Shown here: positions 26,638 to 36,160 of the stretch, piece after piece
Layout: each line of letters starts with the position of its first letter
Numbering within the stretch: position 1 is the stretch's first letter
Assembly (NCBI GenBank): GCA_948467545.1
Contig: CAOKER010000005.1
Coordinates: 1-64,000 of the forward strand
From: an uncultured Eubacteriales bacterium
Lineage (GTDB): Bacteria > Bacillota > Clostridia > Oscillospirales > CAG-272
Length of the DNA stretch: 64,000 nt
Reading direction: 5' to 3'
Translations under genes and position numbers: made by a program
The notes under the pieces: generated by a model
Database searches by the model: none
What the model was told of the DNA's origin: nothing
What the model saw: the letters and a program-made list of their open reading frames with translations, nothing else

Positions 26638-27639
26638 ATGTATGATAAATTCCGTTTTATTAAACAGCTTCTGATAATTGTACTGATTTTTGCTTTGTTT
26701 TCAGGCTTTAATTTCAGCATGTATATGCTGTTTACAGGCCGTTTGTCGAACAATTTCAGCGGAACATCACAATCCAAGATGATTGATGTGGGCAGGTATC
26801 TTCCCCATTGTGAGGATTCGGACCTTGTCCGCATATCGTCTTCCTTAAAGCTGAGCGGAGACCTGCCCGTTTTGGACGGCGCTGCCGCGTTGGTACCTGT
26901 GTATGCTTCTGTTATAGATAATGTTTACCCGGTCGGCTCCGTGACATATGAGGGAGGCAGCTTTTCCGCCGATAATTACTATGGAGAAAACTTTGCGCCT
27001 GACAGCAAAATGCAGTATAATAACACTGTTCGCGGTTATCGGTCTATTGTTGACGGCACTACAGATATTCTTTTCTGTGCCGCTCCGTCCGCCGAACAGG
27101 AGCAGTATGCCGCGGAGATGAATGTCGAGCTTGTCTATGTGCCGGTGGGGCTTGAAGCGTTTGTTTTTTTTGTAAATGAAAATAATCCTGTTGATAATCT
27201 GACAGTTGATGAAATCCGCGGCATCTATGCAGGTGAATACAGGAATTGGTCTGAGCTCGGCGGAGCAAATCGGATTATAAATCCTGTAACAAGGCTGTCA
27301 GGCAGCGGAAGTCAGTCGGCTATGGACGCTTTTATGGGAAATAAAAGAATAGCGCCTAAATCGCCGCTTGCAATTACGGGTGCGTCTATCGGATTCTCTT
27401 TTCGTTATTATATGGCTGGGATTGTGGGTAATTCGGCGGTAAAGATGCTTTCTATGAACGGGGTGTATCCGAGCACGGAAAATATTCAGAACGGCAGTTA
27501 TCCTGTTATTATGCAATTCTATGCCATATATCGCGCTGATAACTCAAATGAAAATATTTCAATATTGATTGACTGGCTGTTGTCCGATGAAGGACAGAAG
27601 ATCATTGAAGAAACGGGATATGTAAAATTGAATCCATGA
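26638..27639 (+). CDS. Orphan PstS-like substrate-binding protein
   Basis: A 333-aa type II periplasmic-binding-protein fold related to phosphate-binding PstS. The anion loop GSGSQSAMDAF lies near residue 222, and DGTTDILFCAAPS near residue 138 is typical of the family. The N-terminal hydrophobic helix (residues 9-32) has no lipobox, so it probably stays as a membrane anchor. Translation starts at 26638, just after the small gene's stop; the in-frame extension upstream overlaps that gene and is rejected. No pst permease or ATPase is nearby, so it may act as a sensor or work with small membrane partners. A phosphate ligand is inferred. Confidence 0.7.
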   Translation: MYDKFRFIKQLLIIVLIFALFSGFNFSMYMLFTGRLSNNFSGTSQSKMIDVGRYLPHCEDSDLVRISSSLKLSGDLPVLDGAAALVPVYASVIDNVYPVGSVTYEGGSFSADNYYGENFAPDSKMQYNNTVRGYRSIVDGTTDILFCAAPSAEQEQYAAEMNVELVYVPVGLEAFVFFVNENNPVDNLTVDEIRGIYAGEYRNWSELGGANRIINPVTRLSGSGSQSAMDAFMGNKRIAPKSPLAITGASIGFSFRYYMAGIVGNSAVKMLSMNGVYPSTENIQNGSYPVIMQFYAIYRADNSNENISILIDWLLSDEGQKIIEETGYVKLNP

Positions 27640-27729
27640 GTCAAGCGGCCTTGACAGGCGGATACGGCAGCGGGCGGGTTTAACAGTGTATTCGTGCCGG
27701 CCTGTACTGCAAAAGGACTTACATTTAAA

Positions 27730-27765
27730 ACTGAACAGGTATGACCGGAATCATACCTGTTCAGT
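27730..27765. other. Perfect 15-bp inverted repeat
   Basis: actgaacaggtatga (27730-27744) and its exact complement (27751-27765) enclose a six-base loop. No proper T run follows on either strand, so it is either a weak terminator, an RNA end protector or a protein-binding site. It is the only clear element in the 313-bp gap after the PstS-like gene. Confidence 0.7.
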
Positions 27766-27952
27766 GAAATTTGAATTTATGCTGATAAAATGTGTACTTC
27801 TCGCAATGAACTGTCATTTATGCATACTGAAAAAGTTATACGCCGAAGCGGCGGGACGTTCTTTATTTTTCGGCGACGCGTTAATAAAGTGACAATACGC
27901 CTTATGAAGGATTTTCCGTCGTTGTTGGAATTTATATGTGAGGGTAGAAAAA

Positions 27953-28807
27953 ATGAAAAAAATTTTTGTTTGTAAAATGTCCTTATTTATTTTGATTGCT
28001 TTGAGTGTATCTATGGTTATGTCCGGATGTGCGGAAAAGGAGGAGGAAACCGAAACGGTAATAACTACAAGCCCGCTTCCCGAATCCGAGCTCTTGCGCA
28101 CGGAAGATTTCGGAGACTTTGTATTTGCTGTTTATGAGGATTATGTTGAGGTGACCGGATATTCGGGAACATCCGAAACCGTTATTGTCCCGGAGCTTTA
28201 CGATAATACCGGGATTATGAGCATCGGAAAGAGTGCCTTTGAGGGAAACAGCTCGATAAAATATGTGGTTCTTTCCTCCAATGTTGTAAACATTGATACA
28301 AGTGCTTTCAGCCGATGTAAAAATCTTGAATCGATTGAAATGCCTGGGGTACGCAGTATAAGTCCGTCGGCTTTTAAGGACAGCGGGCTTCGTTCTGTTG
28401 AGCTGCCGAGTGTACTTGAAAATCTGGGAAGATATTCGTTTTCGGGAACGCAGCTTGAAATTATTACTCTTCCGGGAAATATAGTAAGGAGCGGTGACTA
28501 TGTTTTTTCCGGCTGTACTTCTCTGAAAAGCGTAACTTTTGACGAGGGATTCTCAGAAATAAGTTCAAGAATGTTTTCCGGCTGTACCGCATTGACAGAT
28601 GTCGTAATATCAAAAGGAATAAAAGCTATCGGGGACTATGCGTTTGCATATTGTACCGGAATAAAAAGAATTGAGATTCCTTCTGAGACAACCGTTAAAG
28701 ACGGCGCTTTTTACGGAATAAGCAATCTTATCATATGTTCAGAGGGCGGTTCGTCCGCGGAATCCTATTCTAAAAAGTATAATGTTGCTTTTGAAATAGC
28801 ATCTTAG
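27953..28807 (+). CDS. BspA-like leucine-rich repeat lipoprotein
   Basis: A 284-aa surface protein. Its signal peptide ends in the lipobox VMSGC near residue 26, followed by an acidic linker. About six LRR_5 repeats run from residue 85 to 270, with units such as SFSGTQLEIITLPGNI and MFSGCTALTDVVISKGI. Such repeats mediate protein-protein or host-surface contacts. ATG at 27953 follows gagggt at a normal distance; an in-frame GTG five codons upstream overlaps that site. Its stop overlaps the stop of the convergent amidase gene. Confidence 0.88.
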   Translation: MKKIFVCKMSLFILIALSVSMVMSGCAEKEEETETVITTSPLPESELLRTEDFGDFVFAVYEDYVEVTGYSGTSETVIVPELYDNTGIMSIGKSAFEGNSSIKYVVLSSNVVNIDTSAFSRCKNLESIEMPGVRSISPSAFKDSGLRSVELPSVLENLGRYSFSGTQLEIITLPGNIVRSGDYVFSGCTSLKSVTFDEGFSEISSRMFSGCTALTDVVISKGIKAIGDYAFAYCTGIKRIEIPSETTVKDGAFYGISNLIICSEGGSSAESYSKKYNVAFEIAS

Positions 28808-29364
28808 CTTGCGTAATACTGGAGTATTCCGTTATAAATTCCGCGAGCGAAAATATCCGGATTATTATTCATGAGAGCTGCATCATGCGGATTTGTAATG
28901 TAGCCTATCTCTGTGAGTACGGCAGGCATGGTAGTTTTGCGAAGAACATAAAGAGTCGGTCTTGCAAATGTACCTCTGTTTGAAAGCCCTGTTATCAGTG
29001 ACAGCTGTTCGAGAATATCTTCCGAAAGATTGTACGCTGAGGACGGTATTGCGTATACGTATCCCTCGACGCCGCTTGCCGTTGAAATCTCAGAAGCATT
29101 TGCGTGAATACTGATAAAAATATCTGCGCCCCATGAATTTGCCGCGTCGACTCGGAGCCGTAAGCTTTCTGCCGTAGAGTTTCCGAGCACTTCCGTCGGG
29201 GAGTTTCGGGAAAGACGTGCTTCATAATTAGGATTTGCGTTTAGAAGAAGCGCAAGCCGGCGTCCGACTTCGTATACAATATCCTGCTCACGAAGACCGT
29301 TTCCCTCTGCTCCCGCATTTGGATTTGTCGGATTATGTCCCTGATCTATAAAAACCTTAATCAT
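28804..29364 (-). CDS. N-acetylmuramoyl-L-alanine amidase (Amidase_3)
   Basis: A 186-aa zinc amidase that cleaves the bond between MurNAc and the peptidoglycan stem peptide. Zinc ligands are His in VFIDQGHNP near residue 9, Glu in NGLREQD near 25 and His in FISIHANAS near 87. The catalytic Glu is in LTEIGYITN near 153. The ATG at 29364 follows an aggtagg site; the longer upstream frame has no ribosome site. There is no signal peptide or wall-binding domain, so it may act in the mother cell or after lysis. It converges with the LRR gene. Confidence 0.9.
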   Translation of the reverse strand: MIKVFIDQGHNPTNPNAGAEGNGLREQDIVYEVGRRLALLLNANPNYEARLSRNSPTEVLGNSTAESLRLRVDAANSWGADIFISIHANASEISTASGVEGYVYAIPSSAYNLSEDILEQLSLITGLSNRGTFARPTLYVLRKTTMPAVLTEIGYITNPHDAALMNNNPDIFARGIYNGILQYYAS

Positions 29365-29513
29365 ATGTAGACCTACCTTTCGCGGTTGTTTAATATTCAG
29401 ATTATCATGCTTTATGCAGTAATTATTATATGAATAAAAATTTTTTCTGTTACATGAGTTTTTGTGCAATGAAATTCAAAATTGCCTCACTATATGTGTG
29501 AAAGGGTGAGAAT

Positions 29514-31151
29514 GTGGCGGACAGAGACTTAAATATTCAATTGCTGATAAATGAATATACGGAAAATTACATTGAAAAGATATTTTACTTTTGCCTTAAA
29601 AAGACTGGAAACATACATGATGCACAGGATTTGTCATCGGATATTACAACAGGTATTTTGCAGTCTTTAAATAAGGGGACAATACCGTTTCATTTTTCGG
29701 CATGGATATGGCGAATAGCGAGAAATCGATATAGTGTATGGGCGGATAACAAACATAAACGCTCCGGTGCCGTAACCGGTTCGGATATCGGAGATTATGA
29801 GATTGAAGCCGACAGATGCGACATTGCAGGCGAACTGATTCACAGTGAAGATTTATTGCTTCTTAGACGTGAGCTTGCATTTATTTCGTCCGATTATCGC
29901 AATATCGTTGTTGCTTATTACCTTGACGACATCCCTGTAAAACAGATTGCCGCTGCATTAACCCTTCCGGAAGGCACGGTCATGTCAAAGTTATACCGTG
30001 CGAGAAAAAAACTGAAAGAAGGAATGAGTATGGCAAGAGAATTTGGCACAAGAAGCTATAAGCCCGAAGAAATCAGCTTTATTAACAGCTGCACGTCATT
30101 CGGAGATTTCGGACAGCCGTGGACCGTCCTGAATCATGCACTTTATAAGAATATCTTCCTTGAGGTATACGCCAATCCTCAAACGGCGGAGGAATTGTCT
30201 GTACAGCTTGGCGTTGCGCTTCCGTATATGGAGGACGAGCTTGAATATCTGACGAAGCAGACTTTTCTTTTAAAAACAGACGCCGGTTATGAAACGGCCT
30301 TTCCTATAATCAGCCGTGAGGCTCAGGACAAGATATACAAAAATAATGTCGGTGTCACAAAAAAGGTAACTCCGATGTTTGAAAAAATGATTGATATTTT
30401 CAGCAGCGGCTGCAAGGCAAACGGAATAAATTACTTTGGAAAGTATCAGAGCTACGAGAATGCCAAATGGACAATTTTGATGAGGGCTTTTGATTTACTT
30501 TGGTACGATGTTTCAGGGGTAAGCAGCCTCGAATACACAGCACGTCCTGACAACGGAAGATGGGATATTGTCGGTTATCAGGAGACTTTTAACAAAGAAC
30601 CCGCACTCGTGGGGAATCACGGAACGCGTAGCGGAAGAACCGATTTGCCGTATGTGGCTTTTCAGCAGTATAAATTTGAATATCATGACATTTTATATAA
30701 ATCTCCCATATTTATAACTAACGATGAAGCTACGGCCTTGAAAATGGTCTCCGAAGGGCAGGCTGAAGAATGCGATCCTTCAACTGTTAAGCAGTTAGAG
30801 GAATACGGATATCTAAGAAAAAAAGGCTCGGAATATGAGCCGACAATTGTAATTTTTAAGGACGGTGGTAAGGAGGATTATCTGAATAAGTTTTCTGAAA
30901 GTGAGAAAGCCGATATAACCTCTTTTGCGGAGGAAATTAAAGCGGTATTTAAAGAAACGTATGATTTTATAAATGAGGTTATATCAAACGATTTGCCTGC
31001 AGTTTTTAAAAATGATGAAAGAATGCATAAGTTTGTCTGCATGAATTCTTCATATAGCAGAGCATATGTGTGCGATCAGGCTATTACCGACGGATGGCTT
31101 CGTTATGACGCTGATACAAGCGATGCCATAGGCGCTTATATGTATATTTGA
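29514..31151 (+). CDS. ECF-type sigma factor with large C-terminal extension
   Basis: A 545-aa protein. Residues 10-75 form sigma region 2 (DAQDLSSDITTGILQ, WIWRIARNRYS) and residues 115-168 form region 4 (IPVKQIAAALTLPEGTVMSKLYRARKKLKEGM), as in ECF sigma factors, which normally end there. About 370 extra residues follow, with a winged-helix-like part near 205-260 (TAEELSVQLGVALPYMEDELEYL) and an unidentified remainder. The extension may be a built-in sensor or anti-sigma-like module. No separate anti-sigma gene is adjacent. GTG start after aaagggtgag. It ends at a strong terminator. Confidence 0.8.
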   Translation: MADRDLNIQLLINEYTENYIEKIFYFCLKKTGNIHDAQDLSSDITTGILQSLNKGTIPFHFSAWIWRIARNRYSVWADNKHKRSGAVTGSDIGDYEIEADRCDIAGELIHSEDLLLLRRELAFISSDYRNIVVAYYLDDIPVKQIAAALTLPEGTVMSKLYRARKKLKEGMSMAREFGTRSYKPEEISFINSCTSFGDFGQPWTVLNHALYKNIFLEVYANPQTAEELSVQLGVALPYMEDELEYLTKQTFLLKTDAGYETAFPIISREAQDKIYKNNVGVTKKVTPMFEKMIDIFSSGCKANGINYFGKYQSYENAKWTILMRAFDLLWYDVSGVSSLEYTARPDNGRWDIVGYQETFNKEPALVGNHGTRSGRTDLPYVAFQQYKFEYHDILYKSPIFITNDEATALKMVSEGQAEECDPSTVKQLEEYGYLRKKGSEYEPTIVIFKDGGKEDYLNKFSESEKADITSFAEEIKAVFKETYDFINEVISNDLPAVFKNDERMHKFVCMNSSYSRAYVCDQAITDGWLRYDADTSDAIGAYMYI

Positions 31152-31184
31152 TAAATAATTTTTATATAGCATGCAGTTGATACA

Positions 31185-31225
31185 AGCAATGCCCCAAAAG
31201 TATATAAAACTTTTGGGGCATTGCT
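31185..31225. terminator. Strong bidirectional terminator
   Basis: Perfect 16-bp arms agcaatgccccaaaag and cttttggggcattgct, a nine-base loop and a T run. Confidence 0.92.
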
Positions 31226-31241
31226 TTTTAACAGTTGAATT

Positions 31242-31313
31242 TGCCGAGGCTTTTGGCATTTATTTTGCCGAGGCTTTTGACATTTATTTTGTTGAAGCTT
31301 TCGATTTTGTTTA
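31242..31313. repeat. 24-bp tandem repeat, three units
   Basis: Units at 31242-31265, 31266-31289 and 31290-31313 (tgccgaggcttttgRcattt type). The third is degenerate, and weaker traces reach about 31420. This accounts for the gap between the sigma gene and the aldolase gene. Confidence 0.85.
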
Positions 31314-31464
31314 TATGAAACGATAAAGCTTATTAACAATGGTATTCAATCTTATTTTTTTGAAGCATACGAACTTATTTTTTGAAACTTTACGTCAATA
31401 TTTTATTGAAGCATCCGGCTTTGCCTTGTTCGTTAAGCTGCAAACGTCAGTCAAAAATTTTAAT

Positions 31465-32097
31465 TTATTTAATCTTTTCCTCCGGAATGGGATTTGCCTG
31501 ACCTAAAAAATACTTCGAGTACATTGTAATTCTTGCATAATTTTCAAGCGACTCCATTCGGAACCATGCCTGCTTTGGAGTTTTTCCCCATGTCAGAGCG
31601 CCGTGATTTGCCAAAAGTACGGCGTTATGTGTCTTGGCAAAAGGTGCTACAGAGTCAGGAACTTCCTGCGTGCCGGGGGTAGCATAAGGAGCAATCGGAA
31701 TTTTTCCTATCACCGCGTATGCTTCAGGATATATTACGGAATCAAAAGGGATTCCCGCAATGGCAAATGCGGTTGCAAAAGCCGGATGCGCATGAACGAC
31801 GGTTCTGATTTCGGCGTTTTCCCTGTACATTCTGAGGTGCATCGCAGTTTCTGTTGACTTTTTTGTACTTCCTTCAATAATTTTGCCGTCAAGAGTAAGC
31901 TTTAACAGGATGTCGGGGACAAGCTCTCCCTTTGATACTCCCGTAGGGGTTATCCATACGGCGTCTTTTCCTACTCTGACGCTTATGTTTCCGTCATTTG
32001 ACGCAACCATGCCTTTCTTATAGAGTTTTTTACCAATCTCTATAATGGCAGTTATCGCTTCTGCGTCTGACGGATACGGTATTTCTTCGGTTGACAT
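31465..32097 (-). CDS. Class II aldolase/adducin family protein, fuculose-phosphate aldolase-like
   Basis: A 210-aa zinc aldolase. The metal-binding pair is VVHAHPAFATAF near residue 101 and the third histidine is in LANHGALTWG near residue 160. The catalytic Glu is near residue 79 in KKSTETAMHLRMY. The family cleaves ketose 1-phosphates to dihydroxyacetone phosphate plus an aldehyde. Standing downstream of an MtnA-like isomerase, it fits the second enzyme of the DHAP shunt, which disposes of 5-deoxyribose or methylthioribose. ATG follows gaaagga. The pathway kinase is not in the window. Confidence 0.85.
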   Translation of the reverse strand: MSTEEIPYPSDAEAITAIIEIGKKLYKKGMVASNDGNISVRVGKDAVWITPTGVSKGELVPDILLKLTLDGKIIEGSTKKSTETAMHLRMYRENAEIRTVVHAHPAFATAFAIAGIPFDSVIYPEAYAVIGKIPIAPYATPGTQEVPDSVAPFAKTHNAVLLANHGALTWGKTPKQAWFRMESLENYARITMYSKYFLGQANPIPEEKIK

Positions 32098-32121
32098 AGA
32101 AAATCCTTTCTGTATCCAAGC

Positions 32122-32171
32122 TTTGTCTTATACCAAAACTATTAATTTTGTCTTATCCCAAAGCTATTAAT
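32122..32171. repeat. 25-bp tandem duplication
   Basis: Two adjacent 25-bp units, tttgtcttatNccaaaRctattaat, in the spacer between the MtnA-like and aldolase genes. Confidence 0.85.
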
Positions 32172-32257
32172 ACTATTAATAAATTGGTTTTTGTATCGCT
32201 TATATCTTTCTGATTTTAATTTTTAGTATGAACGAACGGCAATGGCTTGCCATACTC

Positions 32258-33349
32258 TCAGTCATCTGTGATGAATCCTGTTATCAGTGAATGGTCTGTG
32301 ATATCGAAAGCAGGATTATAAGTTTTTGCAAAATAAGGCAGCAGCGGTTTTTCAAACCACAGTTCACCGATTTCTGATGCATCTCTCTCTTCAATCGTAA
32401 TATTGTCTCCCGTAGATGCCGACGGATCAAAGGTTGACTTTGGAGCCGCAACATAGAATGGAATACCGTAATGCTTTGCGATGACCGCTACCCCCGATGT
32501 TCCTATTTTATTTGCGGTATCACCGTTGGCTGCAATTCTGTCGGCGCCTACAATTACTGCATTTATCTTTCCCGATTTCATGACAGATGATACCATGCTG
32601 TCGCAGATAACCGTCGTGTCGATACCTGCTGTTGACAGCTCAAATGCCGAAAGCCTCATTCCCTGCAGAAGAGGCCTTGTTTCATCGGTATATACATGAA
32701 AGCCGTATCCCTGTTCATGTCCGAGATAAATGGGAGCCAACGCGGTCCCGTATCTTACAGCCGCAAGCTGTCCGGCATTGCAGTGTGTCAGAATTCCGTC
32801 GCCGGGACGCAGAAGCTTAAGTCCGTTTTCACCTATTTTACGACATGAAGCAATATCATTATCTCTTATAAGAACGGCTTCTTTTTTCATGTTTGTAATT
32901 GCCTTTGGAATGTCCGGAGATTTAAGTGCTGTATTCAGCATTTTGTCGAGTGCCCAAAAAAGATTGACGGCTGTAGGGCGTGAAGAACCGAGATATTTCT
33001 TTGCTTTTTTCAGTTCAACTATAAACATTTCACGGCTTATATCAGGCGTTCTTTTTATAATTTCCTTTGCGGCAAGATAAAGTGCAAACGCGGCTGTAAC
33101 GCCTATAGCAGGTGCGCCGCGTACCTGAAGAGTTTTTATTGCGCGGTATATTTCCTCCTGCGTTTTCAGTTTTATCAGCCTTGTTTCAAGCGGCAGCTTA
33201 GTCTGATCGATAATAATAATGCTGTCATCTTCTCCGAGGGCTACTGTATCGGGAAGTCGTCCTTTTATGCTGCTGTCAGATGTTATCCGCTTTGATACAT
33301 ACGGATTTGATACATTCGGACTTTTTTTATTTTTCTTTATCTGAGTCAT
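32258..33349 (-). CDS. mtnA: S-methyl-5-thioribose-1-phosphate isomerase-like protein
   Basis: A 363-aa aldose-ketose isomerase of the MtnA/eIF2B-like family. Landmarks are RGAPAIGVTAAFAL near residue 97, the catalytic cysteine in ILTHCNAGQLA near residue 190 and the catalytic Asp in VGADRIAANGDTANKIGT near residue 270. It converts methylthioribose-1-phosphate, or 5-deoxyribose-1-phosphate, to the ribulose form. Pairing with a class II aldolase, not the mtnBCD genes, points to the DHAP shunt. It shares an operon with alr upstream (37-bp gap). Confidence 0.88.
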   Translation of the reverse strand: MTQIKKNKKSPNVSNPYVSKRITSDSSIKGRLPDTVALGEDDSIIIIDQTKLPLETRLIKLKTQEEIYRAIKTLQVRGAPAIGVTAAFALYLAAKEIIKRTPDISREMFIVELKKAKKYLGSSRPTAVNLFWALDKMLNTALKSPDIPKAITNMKKEAVLIRDNDIASCRKIGENGLKLLRPGDGILTHCNAGQLAAVRYGTALAPIYLGHEQGYGFHVYTDETRPLLQGMRLSAFELSTAGIDTTVICDSMVSSVMKSGKINAVIVGADRIAANGDTANKIGTSGVAVIAKHYGIPFYVAAPKSTFDPSASTGDNITIEERDASEIGELWFEKPLLPYFAKTYNPAFDITDHSLITGFITDD

Positions 33350-33386
33350 TTGAATCTCCGTTTTTGTTTACGGTATGCGGTATTTT

Positions 33387-34541
33387 TTAAATTGCACAGC
33401 TGGTTTCCGCAATGCGGCCGTTTCTGTAAAATATTCGGGGAACCCGTTTTCCTATACCGCAGACAACTTCATATCCTATTGTGCTGTTCCTTTCGGCAAT
33501 GATGTCGGCCGATATTTTACCATGCCCGAAAATGCGTACCTTGTCGCCCGGCTTAACATCCGGTATATCGGTCACGTCAACCATACATTGATCCATACAT
33601 ATACGTCCTATAATTGGGGCGTTAAAACTTTTACCGAAATGAACTATTTCTGTAAAACCGTTGTTTGCAAAACCTCTGAGCAATCCGTCGGCGTAGCCTG
33701 CCGCGACTGTCGCTGTGCGAATGTCTGTCTTTGCGGTATAACTGCCTCCGTAGCCGATTTTTTCGCCGGCTTTAACCGTATGCGTGTGAACGACGGTAGA
33801 ATAAAACTCCATTACAGGTTTAACATTGTCTCCGTCATTTACAAAGTCAGACGGCTTTAAGCCGTAAAGCATAATCCCGGCACGGACGGCGTCGGAATGA
33901 AATTCCGGATATTTCAGAATTGCGGCGCTGTTGCTCAGATGGTGGATTTCAAATTTCCCGTTTTGATTTTCTATTTCGTCTACTGCTTTTTTATACCGAT
34001 TTGCCTGCGCGAAAGTTTCACCGCGTTCGGAGCTGTCCGCACATGCGAAATGCGTATAAATCCCTTTAAAATCAAGAAAGGGAAGACGGCATACGCCGAT
34101 TGCCTCTGATATTCCGGCTTGATCGCAGCTAAATCCGATTCTGTTCATTCCGGTATCGATCTTGAGGTGTGTTTTGATTTTACATTTCTTTCCTTGTGCC
34201 GCTTCTGCCGAAAGCGCCTTAGCATATTCTGCCGAGTAAACTGTCTGGGTGATGTTATTTTCCGCCAGAGTATCGGCATCGTTCGGAGATGTTGCACCTA
34301 AAATTAAAATATCTGCATCAGGCGCAATATTTCTTATCTCAAGCGCCTCTGCAAGATTTGCAACTGCAAAATATCTGCATCCGCATTCATATAGAAGTCC
34401 GGCACACTGAGGTGCTCCGTGTCCGTATGCGTTTGCTTTTACTACGCTGATAATTTTTGCGTTTTTTGCAATTGTTTTGACTCTTTTGTAATTATGTTCA
34501 AGAAAGTCAAGATTAATATTTGCGTATGTAAGATAGTTCAT
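33387..34541 (-). CDS. alr: Alanine racemase
   Basis: A 384-aa PLP enzyme making D-alanine for peptidoglycan. The PLP lysine is in VVKANAYGHGAP near residue 36 and the catalytic tyrosine region is EKIGYGGSYTA near residue 272. IGRICMDQCMVDV near residue 313 is also diagnostic. Fold-type III barrel plus C-terminal beta domain, with normal length. The ribosome site is weak. It lies 33 bp after the UPF0210 gene in one operon. Confidence 0.95.
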   Translation of the reverse strand: MNYLTYANINLDFLEHNYKRVKTIAKNAKIISVVKANAYGHGAPQCAGLLYECGCRYFAVANLAEALEIRNIAPDADILILGATSPNDADTLAENNITQTVYSAEYAKALSAEAAQGKKCKIKTHLKIDTGMNRIGFSCDQAGISEAIGVCRLPFLDFKGIYTHFACADSSERGETFAQANRYKKAVDEIENQNGKFEIHHLSNSAAILKYPEFHSDAVRAGIMLYGLKPSDFVNDGDNVKPVMEFYSTVVHTHTVKAGEKIGYGGSYTAKTDIRTATVAAGYADGLLRGFANNGFTEIVHFGKSFNAPIIGRICMDQCMVDVTDIPDVKPGDKVRIFGHGKISADIIAERNSTIGYEVVCGIGKRVPRIFYRNGRIAETSCAI

Positions 34542-34574
34542 ACAGCTTTATCAGGTCTTTCTGAGTATTTTATT

Positions 34575-35939
34575 TTAGTTTCTGAGACTGTGTATCGGAG
34601 CGGGAATTCTTCCTCCGCGCGAAACAAATTTTGCCGGAGAATATGTGTTGACCTTCATAACAGGAGCGCTGCCGAGCAAACCTCCAAAGACGATTTTGTC
34701 GCCGACGTTTTTTCCGACTGCGGGTATAATACGGACTGCGGTTGTTTTGCCGTTTATCGTACCGATTGCAGCCTCGTCCGCGATAATGCCGCAGATAACG
34801 TCCTCCGGGGTATCTCCGGGAATTGCAATCATATCCAAACCTACGGAGCAAACGGAAGTCATAGCTTCGAGCTTTTCGATTGTAAGCGCACCGCGGTTTA
34901 CAGCGTCTATCATGCCGGCGTCCTCGGAAACGGGAATAAATGCACCGGAAAGTCCTCCGACATGAGAAGAAGCCATTGTGCCGCCCTTTTTGACGGCGTC
35001 GTTCAGCATTGCAAGAGCTGCGGTTGTACCATGAGCTCCGGTAGATTCAAGTCCCATGTCCTCAAGTATCTGTGCTACCGAATCTCCTATTGCCGGAGTC
35101 GGCGCAAGAGACAGATCAACAATTCCGAACGGCACGCCGAGGCGGACGGATGCCTCGTGAGCGGTAAGCTGTCCCATACGGGTAATTTTAAAGGCGGTTT
35201 TCTTGATTACGTCTGCAAGCTCATCGATTGAACAGTCGCCGGCACGTTTTATTGCGCTGGAGACAACTCCGGGACCGGAAACGCCGACGTTAATTACACG
35301 GTCTGGCTCGCTTACTCCGTGAAATGCTCCGGCCATAAAAGGATTGTCTTCCGGAACATTTGAAAATACAACAAGCTTGGCACATCCGATAGAGTTTTGC
35401 TCGGCGGTCAGGGAGGCGGTCTGCTTAATAATGCCGCCCATACGGATAATGGCGTCCATATTTATGCCGGCTTTGGTTGACGCTACATTGACTGACGAAC
35501 ATACCATTTCAGTGCTTGCCAGTGCTTCAGGTATAGCTTCAATCAGATTGATGTCTCCGGGTGTCATTCCCTTTTGAACGAGTGCGCCGAATCCCCCGAT
35601 GAAATTTATACCTATTGCAGCTGCGGCTCTGTCGAGCGAATTTGCCGCTTTTACGAATCCGAACTGGGAAAGTGCTCCGCCTGCAATGGAGATCGGGGTT
35701 ACTGACACCCTCTTGTGTATTATCGGAATACCGTATTCCTTTTCAATATCCTCGGCTACTTTTACAAGGTGTTCTGCCGATTTAGTGATTTTGTCATATA
35801 TACTGCGGCAGAACCGCGATTCATCATCCGAGACACAATCGAGCAGAGAAATTCCCATGGTAATTGTTCTGATATCAAGATTTTCTTCCCGAACCATGTT
35901 TATTGTTTCGAGAATATCATTTATATTAAGCATTGACAT
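34575..35939 (-). CDS. UPF0210 (DUF711) family protein
   Basis: A 454-aa member of the PFL/UPF0210 family, commonly encoded next to a UPF0237 ACT-domain protein, as here. The C-terminal half is rich in glycine and alanine, with a glycyl-radical-like fold known from structures of the family. Its biochemical role is unsettled. ATG follows aaagga. It is the second gene of the ACT-UPF0210-alr-mtnA-aldolase operon. Confidence 0.9.
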   Translation of the reverse strand: MSMLNINDILETINMVREENLDIRTITMGISLLDCVSDDESRFCRSIYDKITKSAEHLVKVAEDIEKEYGIPIIHKRVSVTPISIAGGALSQFGFVKAANSLDRAAAAIGINFIGGFGALVQKGMTPGDINLIEAIPEALASTEMVCSSVNVASTKAGINMDAIIRMGGIIKQTASLTAEQNSIGCAKLVVFSNVPEDNPFMAGAFHGVSEPDRVINVGVSGPGVVSSAIKRAGDCSIDELADVIKKTAFKITRMGQLTAHEASVRLGVPFGIVDLSLAPTPAIGDSVAQILEDMGLESTGAHGTTAALAMLNDAVKKGGTMASSHVGGLSGAFIPVSEDAGMIDAVNRGALTIEKLEAMTSVCSVGLDMIAIPGDTPEDVICGIIADEAAIGTINGKTTAVRIIPAVGKNVGDKIVFGGLLGSAPVMKVNTYSPAKFVSRGGRIPAPIHSLRN

Positions 35940-36160
35940 GAAATTATATTCCTTTAAAGATTAATGTTATAGCAAAATGAAGTTGCCGCGAAATTTTATG
36001 TCGGCGGCCGATGAGACGGCGGCTTTCAAATTTATGGCTTCTGTGAGAGTAAGTGAACGTTTCATTTCTCAGTGCGATACACTTCATTTCTTAGCGTCGG
36101 TGTATTCCGACTTCAAAATGATGACAGGGTTTCTGTCTTTACCGGCTTTGCGGAGACGTT

